Source: Bryobacteraceae bacterium
Lineage (GTDB): Bacteria; Acidobacteriota; Terriglobia; Bryobacterales; Bryobacteraceae
Length of the DNA: 64,000 nucleotides
Assembly (NCBI GenBank): GCA_947458745.1
Contig: CANGYQ010000001.1
Location: 496,001 to 560,000, forward strand
Reading direction: 5' to 3'
Below, one piece after another: positions 35,208-42,731 of this stretch. The position numbers and the translations under genes were made by a program. How positions within the stretch are numbered: the first letter of the stretch is position 1; each line of letters starts with the position of its first letter. A model generated the notes under the pieces. The model saw only the letters and a list, made by a program, of their open reading frames with translations. It was not told the origin of the DNA and made no database searches.

Positions 35208-36271
35208 GAAGCGCGCGCGTAATCCGTGTAGCCCTTTGCGCCGGGCGTGTAGAACGTGCTGCCGTCCGCTTCGCTGAGCGGCAGGCCTTGCTCAAACCGC
35301 TCCTTCAGATCCGGGTTGGCGATGTAGAACTTGCCATAGGCAATCGCGTCAGCCAAACCGCTGGCGATGGCCGCCGCACCGGATTCTGCCGTAAAGCCTG
35401 CTCCTGCCACCAGCACGCCCTTCCACAAGGGCCGCAGTAGAGCCAGATAGTCCGTCGTGGGTGAAGCGCGCATCACATGCAGGTAGGCGAGACCCAACGG
35501 ATTGAGCGCTTCCACGAGGGCGGGATAGGTGGCCGGGTCCTTGTCTTCTATGCCATTGAACGGCATCTCTGGACTGATCTTGATGCCGACGCGCGCCGGC
35601 GAACCGGCGGCGGCCACCATCGCTTGCAGCGTCTCCACCACAAAGCGGATGCGGCCCCAGGCATTGCCACCATAGGCGTCGGTGCGTTGATTCACGTTGG
35701 TCGACAGGAACTGGTGGGGCAGATAGCCGGAAGCGGCGTGTAGCTCTACTCCATCGAGGCCCGCTTCGATGGCCAGACGCGTGGCCGTGGCATAGTCGGC
35801 GATCACGGTGGGGATCTCGTCCAGCGTTAGGGCGCGCGGCTCGTCATAGGCCTGCAGGCCACCCTGATCGGTCCATACTTGACCGGGAGCGCGCACGGCC
35901 GACGGGGCCACCGGCTGATCCGCCACCTGGCGATTGTTGGCTTGCGCAATCCGGCCTACGTGCATCAGTTGCAGAAAGATGCGGCCACCGCGCGCGTGGA
36001 CCGCGTCTGCCACCAGCTTCCAGGCCGCCGCCTGCTCCGGCGTGTGGATGCCGGGCGTGCGGGCATAGCCCTGGCCGCCGTAACTGGGCTGGGTGCCTTC
36101 CGTGATCAGCAGGCCCGCGCTGGCGCGGCTGGAATAGTATTCGGCCGCCAGCGGGCTGGGTACGCCATCGGGCGTCGCTCGGCTGCGGGTCATCGGAGCC
36201 ATCACGATGCGGTTGGGCCAGGACAAGCCACTGGCATTCAGCGGCTGAAACAGTTCGGAAGCATTACTCAT
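35204..36271 (-). CDS. Old Yellow Enzyme-family alkene reductase
   Basis: Predicted 355 aa from ATG at 36271. FQPLNASGLSWPNRIVMAPM, RSRATPDGVPSPL, LITEGTQPSYGGQGY, FLQLMHVGRIAQ, GLDGVELHAASGYLPHQFLS, TDAYGGNAWGRIRFVVE and ADAIAYGKFYIANPDL are OYE motifs covering FMN binding and the substrate His/Asn-type pair region. It reduces activated C=C bonds with NAD(P)H in the cytoplasm (NemA-like). The frame is open to 36358 but that section overlaps the promoter region and has no family match. It is divergent from the exported RraA-like gene. Confidence 0.9.
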   Translation of the reverse strand: MSNASELFQPLNASGLSWPNRIVMAPMTRSRATPDGVPSPLAAEYYSSRASAGLLITEGTQPSYGGQGYARTPGIHTPEQAAAWKLVADAVHARGGRIFLQLMHVGRIAQANNRQVADQPVAPSAVRAPGQVWTDQGGLQAYDEPRALTLDEIPTVIADYATATRLAIEAGLDGVELHAASGYLPHQFLSTNVNQRTDAYGGNAWGRIRFVVETLQAMVAAAGSPARVGIKISPEMPFNGIEDKDPATYPALVEALNPLGLAYLHVMRASPTTDYLALLRPLWKGVLVAGAGFTAESGAAAIASGLADAIAYGKFYIANPDLKERFEQGLPLSEADGSTFYTPGAKGYTDYARAS

Positions 36272-36387
36272 GAGCCATTGGATGTGGCGGGGCTCGCGAT
36301 CGGCGCAGGCGAATCGCCTACCCATTGGAGCAGGGTCCGCGGAACCAACGCCTGCCACCCGCCCCGCAATTCCATTACGATACGGAC

Positions 36388-37143
36388 ATGCGAAAGACCC
36401 TGTTGACTCTGGCCGCGGCTGTCACTCTGATTGCCGGAGGAAGCCTGCTGCTGAAGCCCGCCCCCGCGCAAACCGGCGACCCCTTGCTGGATGGTTTCTC
36501 AAAAGTTGCGATCGCCTCGGTCTCCGATGCGGTGGATCAGGTGGTGGGCAAGCGCGGCTTCATGTCGCATGACATGCGCCCGCGCATCATCGGTGCCGGC
36601 GTACCGGAGCGGTTTGTGGGCCGGGCAAGAACCGCCGTGCTGCGCCAGACCACGCCGGACAAGGCCACGGCGGAGGTATCCGCCAAGCATTCCGTGGAGA
36701 TGATCGATGGGGCCGCGGCGGGCGAGGTGGGCATCATCATTGTGGAAGGCACGCTGGATGTGGCGGGGCTAGGCGGATTGATGGCCACAGCCGCGAAAGC
36801 GCGAGGCATGGCGGGCATTGTGATTGATGGCGCGGTGCGCGACGTGGTGGAAGTCCGCGGCCTGGGGCTGCCGGTCTTCGCCCGCGGCGTCGCCCCGTCC
36901 AGCTCTGTCAGCCGCTGGGCCAGCGTCCTCAATCAGCAACCCGTCGAATGCGCCGGAGTCACCATCAAGCCCGGTGACATCATCGTTGCGGGGGAAGATG
37001 GCGTAGTCAGCGTGCCGCAAGACAAAGCTGCAGAAGTGCTGAAGCGCAGCCAGGAGATCGACGAACGGGAAACGAAGATGGTGCCCTTCATCAAGGAGCA
37101 AAAATCGCTCTCGAAGGTGGTGGCGTTGTTTAAGCGCATCTAA
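36388..37143 (+). CDS. Exported RraA-like (HMG aldolase/demethylmenaquinone methyltransferase-like) protein
   Basis: Predicted 251 aa. The first residues form a signal peptide (TLLTLAAAVTLIAGGSLLL, then PAPAQ). The body matches RraA: VSDAVDQVVGKRGFMSHDM, ARGMAGIVIDGAVRDVVEV with the metal-binding Asp, GLPVFARGVAPS, and GDIIVAGEDGVVSVPQDKA. RraA-fold enzymes are cytoplasmic aldolases/decarboxylases (4-hydroxy-4-methyl-2-oxoglutarate type) or RNase E inhibitors. An exported form is unusual and suggests a periplasmic lyase or a binding role. It seems monocistronic. Confidence 0.8.
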   Translation: MRKTLLTLAAAVTLIAGGSLLLKPAPAQTGDPLLDGFSKVAIASVSDAVDQVVGKRGFMSHDMRPRIIGAGVPERFVGRARTAVLRQTTPDKATAEVSAKHSVEMIDGAAAGEVGIIIVEGTLDVAGLGGLMATAAKARGMAGIVIDGAVRDVVEVRGLGLPVFARGVAPSSSVSRWASVLNQQPVECAGVTIKPGDIIVAGEDGVVSVPQDKAAEVLKRSQEIDERETKMVPFIKEQKSLSKVVALFKRI

Positions 37144-37234
37144 GGTTCTAGGGACGTCGCCGGCACAATCTCAAGCAGTGTGGCCGCTGTCTGGCGGGCG
37201 GCATCACGGCGGGCGGCGTGGATAGACTGGAAGC

Positions 37235-39655
37235 GTGAGAGTTGCGGCTTTTGGTTCGGCGTTTGTCCTGACGCTCCTCTGGTTGCTAGTGGCGCCGCCG
37301 GTGGTTTCCTCCGCGCCTGTGCCGATCACGCAGCAGTTGCGGGAAGTGGAGCTGGACCCGAGTCAGTGTTACCGGGTGCGGGATCTCCAGTTTTCGCGCG
37401 AAGAGGCGCGGTTCTATCTGAACGAAGGGGTGCTGACCTTTCTGAAGCCCGTCCAGGGCCGGGTGCTGGGGGCGGTGTTTTCGGCGGAGGTGGAGGGTGG
37501 CGATGGGGAGCTGCTGCTGATTCCGCCATCGCGGGCGGAGCGGCAGTCGCTGGCCAATTTCACCAAGAGTCCGACGTTGAGCGAGCACTTCAAGACGGCG
37601 CTGTTTCTGTTCTCGGACGGCGCGGGCAATGAGTTGCTGGAGAGCCTCCGGCAGGCGGGCGCGGCGCAGCCCGCCCGGGAGGAAGCGCTGCTGCAGGTCT
37701 CCCGCTGGACCCCGGTGGTCCGGAATGTGCTGGCCAGTTTTGAGCTACGCCTCGCGCGCGATCTGCTCTCGGAGGGGCCGCTGAACAATGGCATTTTCTT
37801 TGCCGCTGTTTCCGGCATCCAACTGGGCAACTTCGATGTTTATTACGACCCGCGATCCCGCCAGCAGCTGACCGTGGGGCAGATCGTTACCCGCAATGAG
37901 CGGACGTTCTTTGATGTCTGGACCCATTTCCAGACGCGCAACTTCCGGGAAGGGCGCCGCAGCCAGCCGCCGCTGGAATACCGGATCACGGACGCGCGCC
38001 TGGATGCTCGCCTGGATGCGAATCTCCACTTGGCAGTGACCTCAGAGTTGAAGGTGGCGCTGGATCGTCCGGTGAGCGCGCTGCCTTTTGAGATTTCGCC
38101 CCGGATGAAAGTGACGGTGGCGAGTGTCGATGGTGTGCCGGTGGAGGTGCTGCGCCGCGACGCGGTCCGGTCCAACCTGATGCGGGGTGATCAGAACGAT
38201 TCGTTTCTGCTGGTGCTGGCTGCGCCGCTGGCGGCGGGTGAACACACGGTGACCATCCAGCATGAAGGCGATGTGATTTCCAATGCCGGCAACAAGGTGT
38301 TCTTCGTGGGTGCGCGCGGCAACTGGTATCCGTCGCATGGCCTGCAGTTCGCCCGTTACGACATCACGTTCCGTTATCCACGGCGGCTGAATCTGGTGGC
38401 CTCCGGGGCGCTGATCGAGGAGAAGGTGGAGGGCGAGGAGAGGATCACCCACCGGAAGTCCACCGTGCCGCTGCGTTTTGTTGGCTTCAACCTGGGCGAC
38501 TACGCCAAGGTGACGGCCAGCCGGGGCGGCTATGAGGTGGTGGTTTACGCGAATCGCCAGTTGGAGCCTGCTCTGGAGCGCCCTGCTACCGCCACGACGA
38601 TGCCGATGCCGTCGCCCTTTCCCCGCCGCCGCGCGGATGTGCCGGCGCCGCTGCTGGTGTCGCCCAACCCGCTGGCTCGCGTGGAGCAGATTGCCTCCAG
38701 CATGGCGCAGGATTACGAATGGATGGCGCAGCGGCTGGGTCCGCCGCCGTTGACGTCGCTGTCGGTGTCGCCGATTCCGGGAAACTTCGGGCAGGGCTTT
38801 CCGGGGTTGATCTATCTGTCGACGCTGGCTTATTTGGATTCTCCGTCACAACTGATCCAGAACCGGGAGTCGCTGCTGTATTTTGCTGAGCTGCTGGAGA
38901 CGCATGAGACCGCTCACCAGTGGTGGGGCAACTCCGTCACCTCCGCCAGCTATGACGATGAGTGGCTGCAAGAGGCGCTGGCCAACTACATGTCGCTACT
39001 GGCGCTGGAAAAGCGGCACGGCGTGAAGGCGATGGATACGATTCTGGGCGAATACCGGAACCGGTTGATCACCAAGGACCCGGACGGCCACGAGATTGAA
39101 TCGGCGGGACCGGTGACGTTTGGGCTGCGGCTAAACTCCTCCCAGTCGCCGTTTGCCTGGCGCACGATCATCTATGAGAAGGGCACCTGGATCATCCACA
39201 TGCTGCGGCGGCGGCTGGGGGATGACCTGTTCTGGGCGCTGCTGGCGGAAACGGCCCGCAAGTACCGGCTGCAGTCGCTGTCGACCGCGGAATTTCGTGA
39301 TCTGGCGGCCACGTTTCTGGCCAAGCAACCCGCGCGCGACAGTTACCGGGCGATCGACCCGAAGCTGGAGGGATTTTTCGACACCTGGGCCTCCGGCACA
39401 GGCGTTCCCGGGTTGAAGTTGAGCTGGACCACCAAGGGCGTGGCTCCCAAAGTCACCCTCACCGCTACCATTACGCAGACCGGCGTCGCGGAAGACTTTA
39501 CCGATGCCGTACCGGTGGAAATTCAGCTGGCGAAGGGGAAGCCCGTCACCCGCTGGGTCCGGCTGAGCAGTGAGCCGGCGACATTGACGGTGGCGCTGCC
39601 CGCAGTGCCGACAAAGGTAGTACTGGACCCGGCTGGCGCTACCCTAAAGCGCTAA
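37235..39655 (+). CDS. Secreted M1-family metallopeptidase
   Basis: Predicted 806 aa from GTG at 37235, with a signal peptide (FVLTLLWLLVAPPVVSSA). The zinc site is HETAHQWWGN at about residue 557, with the third ligand Glu in WLQEALANYMS about 18 residues later. The gluzincin N-terminal beta-domain (LDRPVSALPFEISPRMKVTV, GARGNWYPSHGLQF) and the late helical domain (FRDLAATFLAKQ, GFFDTWASGTGVPG) are present. The usual GxMEN exopeptidase motif is replaced by GQGFPGLIYLS. It is longer at the N-terminus than typical M1 enzymes by roughly 200 residues. It should trim peptides in the periplasm or outside. Confidence 0.85.
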   Translation: MRVAAFGSAFVLTLLWLLVAPPVVSSAPVPITQQLREVELDPSQCYRVRDLQFSREEARFYLNEGVLTFLKPVQGRVLGAVFSAEVEGGDGELLLIPPSRAERQSLANFTKSPTLSEHFKTALFLFSDGAGNELLESLRQAGAAQPAREEALLQVSRWTPVVRNVLASFELRLARDLLSEGPLNNGIFFAAVSGIQLGNFDVYYDPRSRQQLTVGQIVTRNERTFFDVWTHFQTRNFREGRRSQPPLEYRITDARLDARLDANLHLAVTSELKVALDRPVSALPFEISPRMKVTVASVDGVPVEVLRRDAVRSNLMRGDQNDSFLLVLAAPLAAGEHTVTIQHEGDVISNAGNKVFFVGARGNWYPSHGLQFARYDITFRYPRRLNLVASGALIEEKVEGEERITHRKSTVPLRFVGFNLGDYAKVTASRGGYEVVVYANRQLEPALERPATATTMPMPSPFPRRRADVPAPLLVSPNPLARVEQIASSMAQDYEWMAQRLGPPPLTSLSVSPIPGNFGQGFPGLIYLSTLAYLDSPSQLIQNRESLLYFAELLETHETAHQWWGNSVTSASYDDEWLQEALANYMSLLALEKRHGVKAMDTILGEYRNRLITKDPDGHEIESAGPVTFGLRLNSSQSPFAWRTIIYEKGTWIIHMLRRRLGDDLFWALLAETARKYRLQSLSTAEFRDLAATFLAKQPARDSYRAIDPKLEGFFDTWASGTGVPGLKLSWTTKGVAPKVTLTATITQTGVAEDFTDAVPVEIQLAKGKPVTRWVRLSSEPATLTVALPAVPTKVVLDPAGATLKR

Positions 39656-39731
39656 CTTTTTTGAGGCGCGAAAGGCGCCGATTTGCGCTCACCGGTTAGA
39701 TCGGACTCGCCGATAACCCAGGTACACTGCC

Positions 39732-40187
39732 ATGTTGATACCTCACAATCCCCGCGACCGGAAGCCCGGATTAGCGGCTCTGCTGGCTAGCACCTTAACG
39801 GTGGTGGCGGCGATGGCCGTCCACAACCTGGTCTTCATGCTGTGGTTTGTCATTGCTTACTCCGCCGGACAGCGGCGCTTGTTCCAGTGGCCGCCGACGT
39901 TTTCGAATATGGAGTACTGGGTGGCGGCTGGGGCTGTGGTGGGATTGTGGTTGCTGCAGGGATTGTTGATTTCAAGGGTCAGCCGGTTGGTGTGGGTCAG
40001 CTTGTCGCTGGCGGCGTTTGTGCCGGTGCGGGTATTGCTGGGCGCACGCTGGGAGGACTTTTCCAGCTACGTGCCGTTCTCGATCGCGGGCGCTCTGCTG
40101 GCCGTCGTCTTTGGACAACTGGGCCGCTGGTTGCGCCGCAAGTTGCTGGCGCTCCGTCCGCCGATGCCACCGCCACTGGCCGCCTGA
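39732..40187 (+). CDS. Small membrane protein of unknown function
   Basis: Predicted 151 aa with four hydrophobic segments (about 15-40, 60-80, 85-105, 115-130) and a basic C-terminus (RWLRRKLLALRPPMPPPLAA). No known family is recognised. It sits between the M1 peptidase and msrA, separated by 76 and 69 bases, so it may have its own promoter. Codon use is like its neighbours. Confidence 0.6.
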   Translation: MLIPHNPRDRKPGLAALLASTLTVVAAMAVHNLVFMLWFVIAYSAGQRRLFQWPPTFSNMEYWVAAGAVVGLWLLQGLLISRVSRLVWVSLSLAAFVPVRVLLGARWEDFSSYVPFSIAGALLAVVFGQLGRWLRRKLLALRPPMPPPLAA

Positions 40188-40256
40188 TCGGGCATCAACT
40201 TTCATGATTTGTGCCACTTTCCCGGTTCCGCCGTCATCTAGCAACGTAGCGGAAAA

Positions 40257-40922
40257 ATGACCAAGCGAATCTTGCGCGCGCTGCCGGCGTTGGCCGGCTT
40301 GATGATGGCCTGGGGAGGAAACACGATGGCGGCTGATTTTCCGGATCCGGCGATTGATGCCAAGCTGGCTGCCGCGCCGGGCAAAGCAACGGCGGTTCTG
40401 GCCGGCGGCTGCTTCTGGTGCACCGAAGCGGTGTTCGAGATCATGGAAGGCGTGGAGGATGTGATCTCCGGCTACTCCGGTGGCACGGCCGACACGGCCC
40501 GCTACGACATCGTTTCGACCGGCCGCACGGCCCACGCGGAGGCGATTCTGATCACCTACGACCCTTCCAAGGTGACCTACGGCCAGTTGCTGAAGATCTT
40601 CTTTGCCGTCGCGCATGACCCCACCACGCTGAACCGTCAAGGGGCCGACGTTGGCCCGCAATACCGCAGCGCGATCTTCTATACCGGTGACGAACAGAAG
40701 CGGATCGCGGAAGCCTACATCAAGCAGATCGATGCCGCCCATGTGTTGCGGAACCCCATCGTGACGCAGTTGGGGCCGCTGGAAAAGTTCTACACGGCCG
40801 AGGGCTATCACCAAAACTACGCCGTCGGCAACCGGAACAACCCCTACATTGTGAACGTCAGTGACCCGAAGGTGGAGAAGCTAAAGAAGCAGTTTCCGGG
40901 TTGCGTGCGGAAGCGGAAGTAG
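40257..40922 (+). CDS. msrA: Peptide methionine sulfoxide reductase MsrA, exported form
   Basis: Predicted 221 aa. The catalytic motif GGCFWCTEAVFE is at about residues 50-61, followed by VISGYSGGTADTARYDIVST, HAEAILITYDPSKVTYGQLL, FFAVAHDPTTLNRQGADVGP and AEGYHQNY, all standard MsrA. A hydrophobic N-terminus (LRALPALAGLMMAWGG) suggests export to the periplasm. It reduces methionine-S-sulfoxide in damaged proteins. The nucleophile is an ordinary Cys codon, not TGA. A resolving Cys may be the one in the C-terminal FPGCVRKRK. Confidence 0.92.
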   Translation: MTKRILRALPALAGLMMAWGGNTMAADFPDPAIDAKLAAAPGKATAVLAGGCFWCTEAVFEIMEGVEDVISGYSGGTADTARYDIVSTGRTAHAEAILITYDPSKVTYGQLLKIFFAVAHDPTTLNRQGADVGPQYRSAIFYTGDEQKRIAEAYIKQIDAAHVLRNPIVTQLGPLEKFYTAEGYHQNYAVGNRNNPYIVNVSDPKVEKLKKQFPGCVRKRK

Positions 40923-41025
40923 CCTCCTTTTGCTGGACTTTAGTGGCCGGGCCGGGCGAACTGTCACTACGCATTGCGGTGGGACAACGGAATTCGCCTC
41001 CAGACTGGTATCCTGACGGGTGCCC

Positions 41026-41943
41026 ATGGAGGAACTCAGTCCTAGTTTCCAGACATCCGTTCTGATCGTCACCCGCAATCACGCCGATGAATTGCGCCGC
41101 ACCCTCAATTCGTTGATTCCAGTGGCCGCGGGCGAGGATGCGGCGGTGGAGGTGCTGGTGGTGGACCTGGCTTCCACGGACGGCAGTGCTCAACTGGACA
41201 ATGAATTTCCCTTTGCTAAGTTCCTGCGCAGCCCGCGCCATTTTGGCTGGGTGCGGGGGGTGAATCTCGGCACGCGTACCGCGATTGGCGAGTTTATCTG
41301 CTTGACGGCTCCGGGCGTCCAGTTCGCTCCAGAAACCTTGGGTGCGCTGGTGGGACATCTGGAAGCAGACCCGCAGGCGTTGGCGGTTGCGCCGCTGGTG
41401 GTGGACGCGCAGGGCACACCGGTGACCCGAGTGTATCCGCTGCCCGATCGCGAGATGTTGTCGAACTTCTGGCGGACCGGCGGTTTGGGCCGGCCGGAAG
41501 CGTTCGATCTGAGTGCGCCGACGGTGACGGCGCCCTACCTCGTCAATTCGCCACTAGTGCTCCGCCGCCGGTCCTTGGCGGGGATGAACTACGTGGATGA
41601 GCGGTATGGCCAGTTTTGGGCTGATGCCGACATCTGCTTTGAGGTTCGACGCGCCGGAAAATCGATCGTGCTGCTGCCCGGAGTGAAGGTGGCCGGGTTG
41701 CCGGTGCACAAGCCGATTCCGGACAACCTGGACCGTTGGGGTGCCATCCTGTCGGCGGATGCGGCGCTGGGTGCGGCGGCCTATATCGGCAAGCATGAAG
41801 GGTTTCTCGCCGGGTTGGGGTTCAAGCTGGGAACGCTGGCGCGCTCATTCGGCGGCGTGTTCTCGTTTTCCAGCTTTGGGCCGCACATCACGCGGTTTTT
41901 GTCGATTCTGAGTGGCCAGAAAATCGACGGGACCCAAGGGTAG
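41026..41943 (+). CDS. Glycosyltransferase family 2 protein
   Basis: Predicted 305 aa from ATG at 41026 (a GTG at 41020 is in frame). SVLIVTRNHADELRRTLNSL, VEVLVVDLASTDGSAQL, FGWVRGVNLGTRTAIGEFIC and QFWADADICFEVRRAGKSIV match GT-A fold rhamnosyl-type transferases (WbbL-like). The usual DxD is not seen as such; LTAPGVQF replaces it. It would add a sugar to a cell-surface glycan in the cytoplasm or at the membrane. No glycan cluster surrounds it. Confidence 0.8.
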   Translation: MEELSPSFQTSVLIVTRNHADELRRTLNSLIPVAAGEDAAVEVLVVDLASTDGSAQLDNEFPFAKFLRSPRHFGWVRGVNLGTRTAIGEFICLTAPGVQFAPETLGALVGHLEADPQALAVAPLVVDAQGTPVTRVYPLPDREMLSNFWRTGGLGRPEAFDLSAPTVTAPYLVNSPLVLRRRSLAGMNYVDERYGQFWADADICFEVRRAGKSIVLLPGVKVAGLPVHKPIPDNLDRWGAILSADAALGAAAYIGKHEGFLAGLGFKLGTLARSFGGVFSFSSFGPHITRFLSILSGQKIDGTQG

Positions 41944-42000
41944 CCATTTGAGCGAAGACAATCGTTAAAGCCGGTCTGGAAACTGGCCGATTCTACGAGA

Positions 42001-42438
42001 GTGGAACTGGCCTTGTGGATCGGCCTCCCGTTGTTTGTCGCGGCGGGATCGGCGCTGTTAACTTATGTGCTGATGCTGCAGCGCATCGAAACGGCCGTGG
42101 CGCGGGAGCAGCAGCGGACCGCTGAGGCGCAAGCCCGGCTGGATGCTCAGGCCGATACGGTGGCCCAGCGGATCCGTGCCGCTGAAGAAGTGGCCCGGCG
42201 TCAATCACTGGACGACTTTTTTGGTGATCTGCATGTCGAGGAACGGCGCTATCCCCGGGAATCCAAGTCCCTGTTTGTGACGCGTAAATCCGTGGTGGTG
42301 CAGGAACGGCTCTGGTTCCGCAATATTCCGCTGTCGGGTTGGGTGGAGCAGGAACTGGTGATGGAAGAAGGGGCCGGCCGGGATGGCCGCAACCCGTTCT
42401 CGATCTTTCAGGCACCCACGACGCGCGTACTGGAATAG
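42001..42438 (+). CDS. Single-pass membrane protein with coiled coil, unknown function
   Basis: Predicted 145 aa from GTG at 42001. One N-terminal membrane helix (LWIGLPLFVAAGSALLTYVL), then about 45 residues of coiled coil (AREQQRTAEAQARLDAQADT), then a conserved-looking tail (DDFFGDLHVEERRYPRESKS; VVVQERLWFRNIPLSGW). The tail pattern recurs in acidobacterial genomes in my memory, unannotated. Its last 31 bases overlap the decayed dehydrogenase fragment on the other strand. Confidence 0.6.
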   Translation: MELALWIGLPLFVAAGSALLTYVLMLQRIETAVAREQQRTAEAQARLDAQADTVAQRIRAAEEVARRQSLDDFFGDLHVEERRYPRESKSLFVTRKSVVVQERLWFRNIPLSGWVEQELVMEEGAGRDGRNPFSIFQAPTTRVLE

Positions 42439-42665
42439 TGATTCCAGCGGCTGGCCCTAGGTGCAGCGGCGGGGACCCGCTCCGAAAAGGTCCACGCCGC
42501 AAGAGCATCGCCCACCAGACGCGCACCGCCCGGGGGCAAACGGCCCTCCGAGCCCGGTCGAGCCAGGGCTAAGGCCCTGTGCCCCCGTTGCCGCAGCATC
42601 TCAGTCAGCGGCCGGCCGATGGAGCCGGTGCCGCCGGTGATGAAGAGTTCGCGCGCGATCGGCAT
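42408..42665 (-). pseudogene. N-terminal fragment of an NAD(P)-binding SDR/epimerase-type gene
   Basis: From ATG at 42665, with a good ribosome binding site on the minus strand (AGGAGAG), the frame reads ELFITGGTGSIGRPLTEMLR then GHRALALARPGSEGRLPPGG and ends after about 85 residues. The GGTGSIG Rossmann motif and the following strand-helix are typical of atypical SDR/NAD-dependent epimerases, which are normally 220-320 aa. The rest of the protein is absent. The 3' end has been replaced by the coiled-coil gene, so this is a truncated remnant. Confidence 0.6.
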
Positions 42666-42731
42666 GCTTACTCTCCTGTACGGAAACGTTTCAGGATCGG
42701 ATTGCAGATAATTCTCGTACCCTATACGTTG

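Noticed and set aside
42579..42731. Upstream start for the kinase-TolB-TPR gene
   Set aside because: This part overlaps the SDR fragment on the other strand and has no kinase similarity; the kinase domain begins just after the GTG at 42732.
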